From Rhodococcus sp. KBS0724 (GTDB lineage: Bacteria; Actinomycetota; Actinomycetes; Mycobacteriales; Mycobacteriaceae), in NCBI RefSeq assembly GCF_005938745.2, contig NZ_VCBX02000001.1, positions 3,258,001-3,322,000 on the forward strand: a stretch of 64,000 nt of DNA, given 5' to 3'. Every line of letters begins with the position of its first letter. Position 1 is the stretch's first letter. The notes beneath the pieces were generated by a model that worked only from the letters and a program-made list of their open reading frames with translations, ran no database searches and was not told where the DNA came from. Both the position numbers and the translations under genes were made by a program. Positions 55,182 through 64,000 of the stretch are shown in pieces.

Positions 55182-58100
55182 TCATGCATCGCCGGAATTG
55201 AGACGGTCTCGCAACGCTGCCGCTACGTAGGCGGACGGCGCCGGATCGATCATCTCGTTGTGCGCGCAGTCGACCGTATCGACGACGATTTCGCCGCCCA
55301 CGTATTCGCGCCACTCGTCGAGATTGTGACCGTTTCCGCTGGATTGTCCTGCTGCGAAGAACGCGACGTCGCCACCGAAGTGCGGCGGACGGTGAGCATT
55401 CACCAGTTCGACAGAGTGGGAATATCCGTCACTGATTCGGGCGAGGTGAGATGCTTCGATGCCGGTGCCGGGCCCGAGTGTTCGCTCGAGTAGGTCGGCG
55501 GCGTCGTCGAACGTCGCGACGTTTGTCTCCCCCGCCGGTAGGCCGAGTCCCGCGATCAGTTCGGCGACGGAGAGGTCGCCCGGTTGTTCGTCGTCGGTGG
55601 ACGGGTAGCTGTCGAGGATGGCGACAGTCGATACCTGTGCGTGTCGCTTCTCGAGTTCGTGGGCGACCGCGTGGGCGATGACGCCGCCGAGTGACCACCC
55701 GACTAGATGGATGGGTCCGCTGGGCGCAAGCGATTGGATGCGGTCTGCGTAGTTCTGCGCGAGTTCGGTGAGGGTACTGAAGGTGGGTCCTCCGGTCAGG
55801 GACGGTAATTGGAGTCCGTAGACAGGGCGATCTGCGTCCAAGTGCTGAACGAACCCTGCGTATCCCCACGCCAACCCGATACCGGGGTGGATGAAGAACA
55901 CCGGCGGTTTGGTTCCGCCGCTGCGCAGAGTGACCGCTGGGGCGAGGAAGGCCGAGGTGTCGGCGGGTTGGTTCTGGTGTTCCATCTGGTCGGCGGCGCG
56001 GGCGACGCCTGCGGGTGTGGGATCGAGGAAGAGCGCTTGCAGGCGGACGCGTCGGCCGATTCGTTGGTCGAGTTCGGCGGTGATCCTCGTGGCGACAATG
56101 GAGTTGCCGCCGAGGTCGAAGAAGTTGTCGTCGATACCGACGCGGTCGACACCCAGGACGGATGCAAAGACCTCGGTCACCACTTCCTCGGTGTGGGTAG
56201 TGGGCGGTGCGTACGGCACGGTGCGGTTCTCGAAATCGGGCGTCGGCAGTGCGCGACGATCGAGTTTGCCGACGGGCGTCATCGGGATCTTGTCGACGAC
56301 GATGATTGCCGCGGGGACCATGTGCGCGGGAAGCCTGGACGAGAGATGATGCCGCAGTTCGGCTTCCGCGATGGTGTGACCGTCGACCGGCTGTACGTAC
56401 GCCGCGAGCATGGTGTCGCCGGACGGCGTTTCCTGGCCGAGGGTTGCGGCGAAGGACACGGACGGGTGTGCCGTGAGAACGGAGTCGATTTCTCCGAGCT
56501 CGATGCGGAAGCCGCGGACCTTGACTTGGAAATCGCTGCGTCCCATGTATTCGAGGGTGTGGTCGGAGTTCCAGCGGACGAGATCGCCGGTGCGGTACAT
56601 CCGTTGGCCTGGTTCGCCGTACGGGTCTGCGACAAAGCGGTCGGAGGTAAGTCCGGGGCGCCGGTGATAGCCGCGGGCAAGGCCGGGTCCGGTGACGTAG
56701 AGCTCGCCGATGACTCCCACAGGGACGGGCCGTAGATGGGTGTCGAGTACCAGTCCGGCAAATCCGATGGCGGGGCGACCGATGTTGATGTTCTTCCCCG
56801 GCCGCATCGGCGTACTGACGGCGGCTTGGATGGTGGATTCGGTGGGCCCGTATCCGTTGAACATCCGCCGGTCACGTCCCCAGGTGTCGACGAGTTCGGT
56901 GGGGCATGCTTCGCCGCCGACCGCGAGTACTTGCAGCTCCGGTAGTGCCGAGCTTTCGATGGAGCTCAACGCGGTGGGCGTGATGAAGGCGTGGGAGACG
57001 TGTTCGCCGGCAAAGATCTCGGCAAGTTCGGATCCGCCGAATATCGCCGGCGGAATGATGACGAGGCACGCGGCGCTGCCGAAGGCCATCATCAGTTCGA
57101 AGACCGATGCGTCGAAACTCGGCGATGCGAGGTGGGCGATGCGCGAGTTGGTCTGCACGTTGAAGCGTTGGTGTTCTTCGGCGTTGAGGTTGGACAGGCC
57201 GAGGTGCGTGACGATGACGCCCTTCGGTTTTCCGGTGGATCCGGAGGTATAGATGAGGTAGGCAGGGTGCCCGAGGCGGAGGGGTCTGGTGCGTTCGGCA
57301 TCGGTGAACCTGGCTGAACTCGCGGACGCGAGTTCGCCGTTGGTCTGTTCGGAGTCGACCACTATCCAGTCGATGTTCGGCGGTAGCTTCGCGTGCTGCG
57401 CGGCTACGGTCAACCCGAGTGCCGCCTGCGAATCGTCGAGCATGTGGGTGATGCGCTCGTGGGGGTAGTTCGGGTCGACGGGCAGGTAGGCGGCGCCGGT
57501 CTTGGCGACGGCCCAGATGGCGATGACTTCCCAGGCCGATCGTGGCAGGGCGAGGGCGACGTAGACTTCCGGCCCGATCCCCCGGGCGCGGAGCACTCGT
57601 GCCAGTCGATTCGCTTCGGTGTCGAGTTCTCGGTAGGTCAGGGTGCGTTCTTCGCTGGAGACTGCGGGTGCGTCGGGGTTCAGTGCGGCAGCGGTCTCGA
57701 GGATTTCCGGCCACGTGCGTGGACGGGTGGCGTCGGCGCCCAGCGCGGGGACAAGTGATTCGGTCTCGTCGTCGCCGAGGATGTTGATGTCGGCGACGTG
57801 AATGTCTGTACCGCGGATCACGGCGTCGAGGATCAGTTGGAGCCTGTGCGCCAACGTGTGAATGGTGTCGGGTTCGAAGAGGTCCACGGCAAAGATGAAG
57901 GCCGCGGACATCCCGTTGGGTTGTCCGTCCGCGTCGAAAGATTCGTTGACGACCAGTTCGAGGTCTTCCTTGGCCGTCTTGGATTCGGTTCCGAGTGCTT
58001 CGACGGTGAGGCCGGGTAGTTCCAGCGTCACCTGCTCGTTGTTCTGCAGTTCGAGTGCGACCTGGAACAGCGGTGAGTACGAGGTGGACCGAGTGGGATT

Positions 58101-61100
58101 GACTACGTCGACGAGTCGTTCGAATGGCAGGTCCGAGTGATGGTAGGCGGCGAGGTCGGTGTCCCGGATGCTTTCGAGGAGTTCGGTGAACGTCTGATCG
58201 GGGTCCACGGAGGTGCGTAGGACCAGCGTGTTGACGAACATCCCGACGAGGCTCTCGAGTTCTTCCTTTCCTCGTCCGGCGATGGGTGTGCCGATGCTGA
58301 CTTCGTCCGCTCCGGAGAGTTTCGCCAGGAGCACGGCAAGCGCACCGTGCAGTGCCATGAACATCGTGACGCCTTGTTCGCGGGTCAGAGCGGTGAGCGC
58401 GCGGTGCGTGTCGGCGTTGATGTCGAAGTCGAAGCGATCACCGTGGAAGGTCTGTTGGAGCGGCCGGGGGTGGTCGGTGGGGAGCGCGATGACATCGTCG
58501 AGCCCGGCGAGTTGTGCGTCCCAGTACCCGATTTGGCTGCTGATGATCGATGCCGGATCGGATTCGGAGCCGAGGACGTGTTGCTGCCACAGTGTGAAGT
58601 CGGCGTACTGGACAGGTAGCGGCTCCCAGGCCGGTGCGATGCCGGCTGTTCGGGACAGGTAGGCCGTCATGACGTCGCGTGCAAGCGGCGCCATGGATGC
58701 GCCGTCCGCGCAGATGTGGTGGACCACGACGAACAGGACGTGTTCGGCCACGTCGGTTGGGGTGTCGACGGTGAACAGAGTGACGCGCAGCGGGAGTTCG
58801 CCGGCAACGTCGAATCCCTCCTGAGCGAGCGCGCTGATTCGGCTGACGAGGTCGTCGGGTCGGACAGTTGCGGTAGCGACGGTGGGTAGGGCGTCGACGA
58901 CGTCGAGCACCTTCTGGAACGGTTCACCGTTCGAGGTCGGGAAGACGGTTCGCAGGCTTTCGTGACGTCCGACGACGTCGACGATCGCGGCTTTCATGGC
59001 GTTGGTGTCCAGGTCACCGGTCAACCGCACCGCAAACGGGATGTTGTAGGCGGGTGAGCTGGTGTCGAATTGGTTGAGGAACCACATCCGCTTCTGGGCC
59101 AGCGAAAGCGGGACGTTTCCGGTTCGTTCGAACTGCGTGAGTGGGACGTGGATGCTGGTCGACGGTCCCTCGTCCCGCTGCGACGAGATCAGACTTGCCA
59201 GCTGTGCGGTGGTGGGTGATTCGAAGATCGTCCGCACTCCGAGGTCGAGTTCGAGTGCCGTGTTGAGCCTGGACACCACGCGGGTGGCGATGAGCGAGTT
59301 GCCGCCGAGATCGAAGAAGTTGTCGTTGATGCCAACTTTGTCGAGATCGAGGATGTCGGCGAACACTGCTGCGATCTGCCGTTCGAGTGGCGTCCGTGCT
59401 GCCTGGAATTCTGTCTCCGGCGCGGTGAAGTCCGGCGTGGGCAGTGCGCTTCGGTCGATCTTTCCGACGGCGTTGCGTGGTAGTTCGTCGACGATGGTGA
59501 TGCTGGTGGGCACCATGTGGGTGGGCAGACGCCCGGACAGGTGTGAGACGACAGCGGCGGGGCTGAGGTCGGATCCCTCGGACACGGTGAGGTACGACGC
59601 GAGAACGGTGGCGCCGCCGGGTCCGTCGACTCCGAGGGTGACGGAGTTGGTGACACCGTCGATGGAGGTGATCTGGGTGTCGATTTCGCCGAGTTCGATG
59701 CGGAATCCGCGCACCTTGATCTGGAAGTCGCTGCGACCGACGTATTCGATGGTGTGGTCGGCGCGCCAGCGCACGATGTCGCCGGTGCGGTACATCCGCT
59801 CCCCTGGCTTGCCGTAGGGGTTGGCAACAAAGCGTTCGCTGGTCAGCCCGGTGCGCTGGTGGTATCCGCGGGCCAACCCGACGCCGGCGATGTACAGCTC
59901 GCCGTGTGCTCCGACGGGTACCGGTTGGAGTCGGCTGTCGAGGACGATTTCGCTGACGCCTCGGATGGGTCCGCCGATGGTGATGGGTGCGCCGACGGTC
60001 ATGGGTGCGCTGATGTCTGCCATGACGGTGGTTTCGGTGGGTCCGTACGCGTTGGCGAGTTCACGTCCGGGTGCCCATTGGGTGACGAGGTGTGGCGGGC
60101 AGGCCTCTCCCCCGACAACGACGTGCCGGAATTCGTCGAGCCCGTCGGCGTTGACGGTGGCGAGGGCGGCAGTGGTGATGAAGGCGTGTGTGACGTGTTC
60201 GCCTCTGATGAGGTCGGCGAGTTCGCTGCCGCCGTAGACGTCGGTGGGTACCAGCACCATCGTGGCTCCGACGCCGAATGCCTGGAGGTATTCGAAGATT
60301 GCGCCGTCGAAGCTGGGGGTCGCGAAATGCAGTGTGCGCGAAGTGTGGTCGGCGTGGAAGCGTCGTTGTTGATCGAGTGCGAAACTGTCCAACCCGGAAT
60401 GGGTGACGACCACGCCTTTCGGTTTCCCGGTGGAACCCGAGGTGTAGACGATGTAGGCGGCGTTGCCGAGTCCGAGGGCGCCGTGTCGTTCGTCCTGACT
60501 GATCGGGAGTGTGCAGGCGAGTGAAACGTCCCGCGAGAAGGGTTCTTCGTCGAGGACGAGCCACGATGCTGTGGACGGGAGCGAGTCGACGGAGTCGCTG
60601 ACGGTGAGGCCGAAGAGGACGTTCGAATCGGTGAGCATGTGTTCGATGCGGTCGGCGGGGTACGTGGGGTCGACGGGAACGAACACTGCTCCGGTTTTGG
60701 TGACGGCCCACACTGCGAGTACAGATTCGATGGAACGGGCGATGCCGATCGCGACGGCGGTTTCCGGTCCGGCTCCGCGCTTGATGAGTTCGCGGGCCAG
60801 TTGGTTGGATTTGCGGTCCAGTTCCAGGTAGGTGAGTGTGCGTTCGCCGGCCGACAGTGCGATGTTGTCGGGGAACGTCGCGGCGGCGTCGGCAAATATT
60901 TCGGGGAGTGTTCGCGTGGATCGTCCGGGGGCGCCGAAGACGGGGACCAGGTCGCGGCTTTCGAATTCGGTGAGGATGTGTGTCTTCGCGAGCGGCTGAT
61001 CGGGCGCCGCGGCGATGCGTTCGATCACGATGAGCAGGCGTTCGGCGATGATTTCGGTGTCGCGCTCGGTGAACTGCGTGGGCTGGTATTCCATCTTGAT

Positions 61101-64000
61101 GTGGAGGGCGCGGTCTTCGGAGGCGACTACTGCCAGGGGGTAGTGCGCGGAGTCGCGGCCGTCGATTCCCAGGACGTGCATGCCGGCGATATCGGTGCCT
61201 GCGGAGAGTCCGGCGCGATCGACCGGGTAGGACTCGAAGACCGTCAAGGTGTCGAAGGAGGCTGCGGGGCCTACCGCTGCGGAGATGTCGGTGAGTCCGA
61301 CGTAGTGGTGGTCGAGCATGTCGGCTTGTTCGCCCTGGATTCGAACGCACAACTCGGACAAGGATTCTCGCGCGTTCAGTTGGACGCGAATGGGAACCGT
61401 GTTGATGAACAGGCCCACCATCGACTCGACACCGGGCACTTCGGGTGGACGCCCGGAGACTGTTCCACCGAATACGATGTCGTCGCGGCCGAGCAACTCC
61501 CCCAGCACAATTCCCCAGGCGGCCTGAACGACGGTTGCCATGGTCAGTCCCTGCGCGCGGACAAAAGCACGGAGGACGTCGGTGCGTTCGGGCGACAGAC
61601 TGGCCGAGCACACCTCGCTCGTCTGCTCGGAGCTTTCGGTGGAGGCGGCCAACAGGGTTGGTGTGTCGATCCCCTGCAGCGCGTCTCGCCAGGCGTCGAG
61701 CGATATCTGGCTGCTGCGGGTGGTCAGCCAGGCGAGGTAGTCGCGGTAGTGCGGTGCGCGAGGCAGGATCTCCGGGTCACCGTCGGTGGCGTACAGCGTG
61801 AGTAGATCGCGCAGCACCAAAGGCGTCGACCAACCGTCGAGCAGGATGTGGTGGTTGGTGATGACCAGTCGAGCCGAATCATCACTGATGTGGACAAGCA
61901 TGAACCTGATCAACGGCGCTGTTTCCATATCGAAACGCTGCGAGCGGTCGGCCTCGAGGAGGCGTGTCCACTCCGATTCGATCTCCGACGGCCGGAGATG
62001 GGACAGATCCGCCTCGGTCCAAGCGCTCGTCACACCTGATCGGATGATCTGCAATGCGCGTCCGCCGGGTGCTGCGATGAATCCGGCTCGCAGGCTGGGA
62101 TGGCGATCGAGCAATGCCGCTGCGGCGTGGCGCATCCGCGCCGGATCGATGCGTCCGCCGAGTTCGAGCGTCAACTGCACCATGTACGGGTCGATGCCGG
62201 TGTCGTCGAATTGTGCGTGGAACAAGAGTCCCGATTGCAGCGGCGAGAGGGACCAGACATCCGTCAGATCGGGGAATCGTGTGGTCAGGTGTTCGATCGC
62301 TGGCTGATCGAGCGTGACGAGGTCGAGGTCCGAGGGGGTGAGTTGCCTGGTGTCCGTCGCCTGGACGTAGTTGCTCAGTGCGGTCAGGGCGCGGACCCAC
62401 AGTTCGGCGAGTTCCGTCGCGTCGGCAGCGGTGAGGATGCCGCGTGGGAATGCCCACGTGCTGCGCAGAACCGGACCGTTGCCACTGTCGGTGGTCACAG
62501 TGTTGATGTCGAGCACCGACGCTGCGGGGAGTTGCCCGTTGTGTGGTTCGTCGAGGGTCACTCCGGGCACCGGCAACCACGGGACTTCCGCGGCGCCGGT
62601 GTCGGCGCCGCCGAGCCGGCCGAGGTAGTTGAACGAGATCTGCGGCGCGGGGAGCGCATGCAACGATCGGGCGTCGTCGAGGTACTTGGCCATTCCGAAC
62701 CCGATGCCGTTGTCCGGCACGGCGAGCAGGGTTTCCTTCACCGATTTCACTGCCGACGCGATGGCGTCGCCGCCGGACAGAGCGTCGATGACGGAGACGC
62801 CGGCGAGGTCGAGTCGAACCGGGAAGATGGTGGTGAACCAGCCGACGGTTCGAGACAGGTCAGCTCCCGGTACAGCGGCTTCCTCGCGTCCGTGGCCTTC
62901 GAGATTGATCAGGACACTGGTGCCGCGCTTGCCATGCGAGTGGCGCCACCCGGTCACGGCCAGCGCCAGTGCGGCGATGAGGCCGTCGTTCACCGAACCG
63001 CCGAACAACTGTGGCACGGCGGTGAGGAGGTTGTCGGTCACCGCGGAATCGACGTCGACGGTGATCTTTTCCACGGTCGAACCGACGTCGATGGCCGGGT
63101 CGAGTGCTCTGTTGCCGAGCAATGCGTCTCGGCCGGCGGTGGCCTCCCACCGCGTATGTTCTGCGCGGCGCGCTGGTGCCTGTTCGGCGAGGCCGGTTGC
63201 CCACCGTCGCATCGACGTCCCGCCGGCGGGCAGCGTGGCCGTAGTGCCGGCTTCGGCGGCGGCGTACGCGGCCGCAAGATCAGGGACGAGTAGTCGCCAC
63301 GACACACCGTCGACGGCGAGGTGGTGGATCACCAGGAGTAACCGTCCATGCGCGCTGGCTCCGACCGGATCGAGCCACACCGCCGCGATCATTCGCCCGT
63401 TTTCGGGATCGAGGCGCCTCGACGCGTGTGCCATGGCGTTTTCGGCGGCACGGATGAATTCCGGCCCCTGGTCTGTGGTGATCTCCAGGCGGTGCAGGAC
63501 ATCCGAGGCGCGGACCGTTCCGGGTTCGGCGACGATCAGACTACGTGTGTCGGTGTCGAGGCGACTCCGCAATGCGTCGTGGTGGTCGAGCAGGGTTTGC
63601 AGGGCTTCATCCAGCGCACGAGCGTTCGTGTGACGAGGCAGGGAGAGCAGCGCGCTTTGGCTGTAGCTGCGGATCAGTTCGAGATCGCCGCCGCTTCGCT
63701 CGAGTAGCCATTCCATGATCGGAGTGAGCGGCATGCTTCCGACTGCGCCGCCGGGGAGTTCCGCCAATGCGGGGGTTGTGTCGAGGGGTTCACTGCGGAC
63801 CACCTGTGCGAGTCCGGCGACGGTTTTTGCCTCGAACACGTCGCGCGGGGTGAAGGTGAGGCCGGCGTCCTTGGCGCGGGAGACCAGCTGGATCGACATG
63901 ATCGAATCGCCGCCGAGCCCGAAGAAGGAGTCGTCGATGCCGACTGCGGGTAGGCCGAGCACGTCGGCAAAGAGATCGGCAAGTACGGATTCTGTTGCGG
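55182..64000 (-). CDS. Nonribosomal peptide synthetase, C-terminal part (T-E-C-A-T-C-A-T-TE), truncated by window edge
   Basis: The frame is open to the right edge, so the N-terminus is missing. Residue numbers count from 63962. Domains in order: carrier FFGLGGDSI (about 15); epimerisation with [10 protein letters not shown] (about 215) and NYLGRLG (about 447); condensation with HHILLDGW (about 700); adenylation (about 1020–1530) with [11 protein letters not shown] and NAYGPTETT; carrier FFDLGGNSL (about 1550). These are followed by condensation HHICADGAS (about 1744), adenylation (about 2087–2590), carrier FFDLGGNSI (about 2617) and a thioesterase with GWSLGG (about 2753) and late His CAHNEMID. 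The first condensation follows an epimerisation domain, so it should join a D-residue. Hand-read specificity residues are DGFFVGAVMK and DAFFAGGIQK, which I do not assign. The final TE releases or cyclises the peptide. Confidence 0.95.
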   Translation of the reverse strand, partial: ATESVLADLFADVLGLPAVGIDDSFFGLGGDSIMSIQLVSRAKDAGLTFTPRDVFEAKTVAGLAQVVRSEPLDTTPALAELPGGAVGSMPLTPIMEWLLERSGGDLELIRSYSQSALLSLPRHTNARALDEALQTLLDHHDALRSRLDTDTRSLIVAEPGTVRASDVLHRLEITTDQGPEFIRAAENAMAHASRRLDPENGRMIAAVWLDPVGASAHGRLLLVIHHLAVDGVSWRLLVPDLAAAYAAAEAGTTATLPAGGTSMRRWATGLAEQAPARRAEHTRWEATAGRDALLGNRALDPAIDVGSTVEKITVDVDSAVTDNLLTAVPQLFGGSVNDGLIAALALAVTGWRHSHGKRGTSVLINLEGHGREEAAVPGADLSRTVGWFTTIFPVRLDLAGVSVIDALSGGDAIASAVKSVKETLLAVPDNGIGFGMAKYLDDARSLHALPAPQISFNYLGRLGGADTGAAEVPWLPVPGVTLDEPHNGQLPAASVLDINTVTTDSGNGPVLRSTWAFPRGILTAADATELAELWVRALTALSNYVQATDTRQLTPSDLDLVTLDQPAIEHLTTRFPDLTDVWSLSPLQSGLLFHAQFDDTGIDPYMVQLTLELGGRIDPARMRHAAAALLDRHPSLRAGFIAAPGGRALQIIRSGVTSAWTEADLSHLRPSEIESEWTRLLEADRSQRFDMETAPLIRFMLVHISDDSARLVITNHHILLDGWSTPLVLRDLLTLYATDGDPEILPRAPHYRDYLAWLTTRSSQISLDAWRDALQGIDTPTLLAASTESSEQTSEVCSASLSPERTDVLRAFVRAQGLTMATVVQAAWGIVLGELLGRDDIVFGGTVSGRPPEVPGVESMVGLFINTVPIRVQLNARESLSELCVRIQGEQADMLDHHYVGLTDISAAVGPAASFDTLTVFESYPVDRAGLSAGTDIAGMHVLGIDGRDSAHYPLAVVASEDRALHIKMEYQPTQFTERDTEIIAERLLIVIERIAAAPDQPLAKTHILTEFESRDLVPVFGAPGRSTRTLPEIFADAAATFPDNIALSAGERTLTYLELDRKSNQLARELIKRGAGPETAVAIGIARSIESVLAVWAVTKTGAVFVPVDPTYPADRIEHMLTDSNVLFGLTVSDSVDSLPSTASWLVLDEEPFSRDVSLACTLPISQDERHGALGLGNAAYIVYTSGSTGKPKGVVVTHSGLDSFALDQQRRFHADHTSRTLHFATPSFDGAIFEYLQAFGVGATMVLVPTDVYGGSELADLIRGEHVTHAFITTAALATVNADGLDEFRHVVVGGEACPPHLVTQWAPGRELANAYGPTETTVMADISAPMTVGAPITIGGPIRGVSEIVLDSRLQPVPVGAHGELYIAGVGLARGYHQRTGLTSERFVANPYGKPGERMYRTGDIVRWRADHTIEYVGRSDFQIKVRGFRIELGEIDTQITSIDGVTNSVTLGVDGPGGATVLASYLTVSEGSDLSPAAVVSHLSGRLPTHMVPTSITIVDELPRNAVGKIDRSALPTPDFTAPETEFQAARTPLERQIAAVFADILDLDKVGINDNFFDLGGNSLIATRVVSRLNTALELDLGVRTIFESPTTAQLASLISSQRDEGPSTSIHVPLTQFERTGNVPLSLAQKRMWFLNQFDTSSPAYNIPFAVRLTGDLDTNAMKAAIVDVVGRHESLRTVFPTSNGEPFQKVLDVVDALPTVATATVRPDDLVSRISALAQEGFDVAGELPLRVTLFTVDTPTDVAEHVLFVVVHHICADGASMAPLARDVMTAYLSRTAGIAPAWEPLPVQYADFTLWQQHVLGSESDPASIISSQIGYWDAQLAGLDDVIALPTDHPRPLQQTFHGDRFDFDINADTHRALTALTREQGVTMFMALHGALAVLLAKLSGADEVSIGTPIAGRGKEELESLVGMFVNTLVLRTSVDPDQTFTELLESIRDTDLAAYHHSDLPFERLVDVVNPTRSTSYSPLFQVALELQNNEQVTLELPGLTVEALGTESKTAKEDLELVVNESFDADGQPNGMSAAFIFAVDLFEPDTIHTLAHRLQLILDAVIRGTDIHVADINILGDDETESLVPALGADATRPRTWPEILETAAALNPDAPAVSSEERTLTYRELDTEANRLARVLRARGIGPEVYVALALPRSAWEVIAIWAVAKTGAAYLPVDPNYPHERITHMLDDSQAALGLTVAAQHAKLPPNIDWIVVDSEQTNGELASASSARFTDAERTRPLRLGHPAYLIYTSGSTGKPKGVIVTHLGLSNLNAEEHQRFNVQTNSRIAHLASPSFDASVFELMMAFGSAACLVIIPPAIFGGSELAEIFAGEHVSHAFITPTALSSIESSALPELQVLAVGGEACPTELVDTWGRDRRMFNGYGPTESTIQAAVSTPMRPGKNINIGRPAIGFAGLVLDTHLRPVPVGVIGELYVTGPGLARGYHRRPGLTSDRFVADPYGEPGQRMYRTGDLVRWNSDHTLEYMGRSDFQVKVRGFRIELGEIDSVLTAHPSVSFAATLGQETPSGDTMLAAYVQPVDGHTIAEAELRHHLSSRLPAHMVPAAIIVVDKIPMTPVGKLDRRALPTPDFENRTVPYAPPTTHTEEVVTEVFASVLGVDRVGIDDNFFDLGGNSIVATRITAELDQRIGRRVRLQALFLDPTPAGVARAADQMEHQNQPADTSAFLAPAVTLRSGGTKPPVFFIHPGIGLAWGYAGFVQHLDADRPVYGLQLPSLTGGPTFSTLTELAQNYADRIQSLAPSGPIHLVGWSLGGVIAHAVAHELEKRHAQVSTVAILDSYPSTDDEQPGDLSVAELIAGLGLPAGETNVATFDDAADLLERTLGPGTGIEASHLARISDGYSHSVELVNAHRPPHFGGDVAFFAAGQSSGNGHNLDEWREYVGGEIVVDTVDCAHNEMIDPAPSAYVAAALRDRLNSGDA

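Noticed and set aside
60061..61611. 516-codon minus-strand frame inside the NRPS gene
   Set aside because: Out-of-frame Arg-rich reading of the NRPS; the real frame carries all domain motifs.

Overview
The window is high-GC actinobacterial DNA with many GTG/TTG starts, TGA-overlap operons, IdeR-type iron boxes, and a gene order that repeatedly matches mycobacterial neighbourhoods recalled from M. tuberculosis. These are Rv1491c–mutA–mutB–meaB on the left, then the Rv1841c–Rv1847 block (two CBS membrane proteins, guaB1, gnd, blaR-like, blaI, hotdog thioesterase) followed by ndh. The gene content (siderophore-type ABC system, very large NRPS, secreted lipase, MalT-like regulator) fits Rhodococcus, probably the R. 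erythropolis/qingshengii group. This assignment rests on sequence reading only.

Layout. 0–6.3 kb: VTT-domain membrane protein diverging from the methylmalonyl-CoA mutase operon (mutA, mutB, meaB). 6.4–13.4 kb: accessory genes on the minus strand: MalT/LuxR-type regulator; a TauE/SafE transporter with a cysteine-ending leader peptide; nucleoside hydrolase and OsmC; a secreted seven-bladed YVTN propeller. 13.5–26.4 kb: a mostly housekeeping minus-strand block: CoA transferase, putative glycosylase, two CBS/DUF21 proteins, guaB1, DMT permease, two DEAD-box helicases and 6-phosphogluconate dehydrogenase. 26.4–30.5 kb: M56 protease/BlaI pair diverging from a rhomboid-like/MprF-type lysyltransferase fusion, with a BlaI-type operator between them. 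30.5–35.6 kb: an iron region with an ABC ATPase and two FecCD permeases (one carrying an RDD domain), three IdeR-type boxes, an iron-box-preceded hypothetical gene, a candidate iron-regulated small RNA and a thioesterase. 35.7–37.4 kb: ndh and a 36-residue membrane peptide.

37.9–42.8 kb holds the most unusual cluster: a Tat-signal protein made of x-Pro-Thr repeats, a three-part glycosyltransferase, a PqqD-like chaperone, an HprK-like kinase and a nucleotidyltransferase-fold protein. 42.8–55.1 kb is mixed accessory DNA: DUF4132 protein, ArsR–SRPBCC fusion, DinB-like protein, hydrolase/MarR pair, a ParS/MbcA-type antitoxin followed by a wrecked RES toxin, a membrane GGDEF protein, DUF5709 protein and secreted lipase. 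55.2 kb to the right edge is the 3' part of an NRPS gene (T-E-C-A-T-C-A-T-TE).

Main points for follow-up: (1) the PqqD/HprK/nucleotidyltransferase/glycosyltransferase cluster with its repeat peptide; (2) a small RNA candidate with promoter, overlapping iron box and strong terminator, in the same place relative to the thioesterase gene as mycobacterial MrsI; (3) a cysteine-codon attenuator upstream of the TauE/SafE transporter; (4) the decayed RES toxin next to an intact antitoxin; (5) unusual fusions (RDD–FecCD, rhomboid-like–MprF).
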